Position numbers and translations under genes: made by a program. Shown here in pieces: positions 62,691-64,000 of a DNA stretch of 64,000 nt. Numbering within the stretch: position 1 is the first letter of the stretch; the number at the start of each line of letters is the position of its first letter. The stretch is taken from assembly GCF_011759505.1 (NCBI RefSeq), contig NZ_JAAOYO010000006.1, positions 1 through 64,000 of the forward strand, given 5' to 3'. Under the pieces are notes generated by a model that had not been told where the DNA came from, did no database searches, and was given only the letters and a program-made list of their open reading frames with translations. The stretch is from Curtobacterium salicis (GTDB lineage Bacteria; Actinomycetota; Actinomycetes; Actinomycetales; Microbacteriaceae).

Positions 62691-64000
62691 TCGCGTTCCA
62701 CTTCGCCGTCCCCATCCGCGAACCCTGCTCGTCCGAACCGCGATCGCGATGCGATCCGCCTGGCTGGTGATCGGGTTCGGTGTGACGCTGACGGCGGTGC
62801 TCCCATCTGGCTGGAACCCGGTGCTCGTGGTCGTCTCGGTCTACTACGGCTACACGCGGCTGGTGCAGGTCTTCTCCGGTTGGGTCACCGTTCGGTACGT
62901 CGCGAACAGGAGCGGCATCACGGTCTTCCGAGGACTCGTCGGCCGCGAGGAGAAGCGTCTCTCATGGCGGTCCGTCGTCAGCGTCACCGTCCGTCAGACG
63001 CTGGTGCAGCGCACGCTCGGTGTCGCAGAACTCCGGATCACGCTGCGGGCGACGGAGATCGCATCCGTCACGATCCAAGACCTCCTCACCGGCGAGGCTG
63101 CTCGCCTCGTCCGACTCCACGGTCAGAGCCGATCGCAGCGGACCACTCCGAGCCCGCGCGACACCGGAGAAGTACACGATGTCGCGCCGATCGAGCAGGC
63201 CGAGCCGGGACGGGTCGTGACTCCCGCTCTGCGACCGTCCGACTTCTTGCTCATCGGGGTCTGCACCGGCGCGTTCGTCTTCTTCCTGCCGAGCGTCTAC
63301 TCCGGCGCATCCGAGATCCTGCCGTGGTTCGGTCTCTCCAGAACCCTGTTGCCGTCGATGCGTGAGATCGTTCGGCTCGATCCGGTGGCGTCCGGCCTCG
63401 CCGTCGCGATCGTCGCCGTCGGGAGCCTCGTCTACGGGGCCGCCATCGCGTGGGTCCGGTACCGCGGCTTCTCAGTGACGTGCCGCCCGAGCGGTGCGTT
63501 GGTCTTCGCCGCGGGGCTGGCGCAGAGGGAGCAGCGTGTCGTGGTGTCGGAGGACGTGGCGGCGTACGAGTCCCGGCGACCCGTGCTGATGCTCTTCGGG
63601 AACCGCGTCGTCCTCCGTGCGGTCGTTCGAGGAGACAGCGGGCTCGTGACCCGGAACCTGCTGCTGCCGTTGACCCGCGTGACGCATGCCGTCGAGATGC
63701 TCCAATTCCTCACCGGTCTCCCGCCCGCCGACTTGGCGGGCGGTCCTCGTCGGACTCGTACGGTGCCCGTCGTGCTGGTCATCGCCGCGGGGGGGTCTCG
63801 TCCTCGCCGCCGTCGCATCTGTGGTCCTGGCTCCGCTCGCGCTGGTCGCCGTGACCGTGGCGTTCCTCCTGCTCCGTGCGGCAGACAGCCACATCGGTCA
63901 CATCCGGGTCGCGACCAGTGCGTCCGGCGCCCGATGGGTCATCGCACAGCGCGGGACGCTGTTCCGATCCGTGTGGGTGATCAAGGCGGACTCGGTCGAT
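62683..64000 (+). CDS. Large bPH2 multi-domain membrane protein (YdbT-like), partial, frame slip
   Basis: From ATG 62683 (eight bases inside the previous gene), the frame gives two membrane helix pairs and two PH domains: WVTVRYVANRSGITVFRGLV and RYRGFSVTCRPSGALVFAAG begin them. After residue 370 comes a run of seven G at 63789-63795. In the original frame the text becomes meaningless Arg/Pro sequence; with one G removed it continues as AAGGLVLAAVASVVLAPLAL, two more helices and a third PH domain (HIRVATSASGARWVIAQRG). So the gene is a three-bPH2 YdbT homologue with a one-base slip, or the base is an assembly error. It continues past the window end. It is a probable immunity partner of the YdbS-like protein. 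Confidence 0.75.
   Translation, partial: MSDRVPLRRPHPRTLLVRTAIAMRSAWLVIGFGVTLTAVLPSGWNPVLVVVSVYYGYTRLVQVFSGWVTVRYVANRSGITVFRGLVGREEKRLSWRSVVSVTVRQTLVQRTLGVAELRITLRATEIASVTIQDLLTGEAARLVRLHGQSRSQRTTPSPRDTGEVHDVAPIEQAEPGRVVTPALRPSDFLLIGVCTGAFVFFLPSVYSGASEILPWFGLSRTLLPSMREIVRLDPVASGLAVAIVAVGSLVYGAAIAWVRYRGFSVTCRPSGALVFAAGLAQREQRVVVSEDVAAYESRRPVLMLFGNRVVLRAVVRGDSGLVTRNLLLPLTRVTHAVEMLQFLTGLPPADLAGGPRRTRTVPVVLVIAAGGSRPRRRRICGPGSARAGRRDRGVPPAPCGRQPHRSHPGRDQCVRRPMGHRTARDAVPIRVGDQGGLGR
63789..63795 (+). other. Run of seven G: apparent +1 frameshift in YdbT-like gene
   Basis: Removing one G restores a continuous membrane segment and PH domain downstream. The run is either a phase-variable tract, a mutation, or a homopolymer assembly error; the sequence alone cannot decide. 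Confidence 0.7.

Overview
The window is GC-rich, densely coded DNA with short intergenic gaps, many GTG starts and many ATGA or GTGA gene overlaps. The protein set (ECF sigma with Asp23 proteins, DUF3618 and holin-X membrane proteins, TetR/LacI/MarR regulators, actinobacterial-type XylA) points to an actinobacterium, most likely Microbacteriaceae and plausibly Curtobacterium or a relative; the genus is inference. A striking local habit is that many genes, mostly regulators, start about six bases after a TANNNT-like -10 box with no ribosome binding site, which is the signature of leaderless mRNAs.

Layout. 0-7.4 kb: an unrecognised protein, an SDR pair (one frameshifted) with a divergent TetR gene and a near-perfect operator, a 14-TM MFS exporter with a second TetR gene, and a decayed AAA ATPase. 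7.4-12.6 kb: a five-gene operon (polar amino-acid ABC transporter, class V PLP enzyme, RidA) divergent from a YheO/DauR-type regulator. 12.9-18.7 kb: a SipW/TasA-type secretion pair with an enlarged signal peptidase, MarR, a pentapeptide-like protein, DUF6314, a thioredoxin-reductase-like flavoprotein facing an XRE-cupin regulator, and another SDR. 18.8-25.7 kb: xylulokinase and xylose isomerase, a divergent LacI repressor fused to a GrpB domain, and a Gfo/Idh/MocA dehydrogenase with its LacI regulator. 25.8-29.9 kb: ECF sigma with two Asp23-type genes, and an MFS/TetR pair. 30-33 kb: a Gfo/Idh - ThuA - Gfo/Idh sugar operon. 33-37.5 kb: small redox enzymes with AraC, HxlR and WYL regulators. 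37.8-45.8 kb: an alpha-xyloside operon (LacI, lipoprotein SBP, two permeases, GH31 alpha-xylosidase, ROK) marked by three GAAGCGCTTC operators; its product xylose would feed XylA/XylB. 46-54.4 kb: a MarR/quinone-oxidoreductase pair with twin operators, a glycosyltransferase, a three-gene envelope operon (LEA-like, holin-X, DUF3618), HAD, GNAT, and a TetR/MFS pair. 54.5-60 kb: a nucleoside-salvage operon (LacI, nucleoside hydrolase, MFS, ribokinase) and a Ppx/GppA phosphatase.

60.1-64 kb is the most interesting part. A 53-residue peptide on the minus strand looks like the leaderless bacteriocins lacticin Q and aureocin A53. It is divergent from an ABC permease, an ABC ATPase and two bacterial PH-domain (bPH2) membrane proteins, the protein types associated with export and immunity in those systems. 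This would be an actinobacterial leaderless-bacteriocin locus; the last gene runs off the window and carries a one-base slip in a run of seven G.

Two apparent frameshifts (near 2620 and at 63789-63795) both lie in G runs, so assembly error should be excluded before either is called a mutation.
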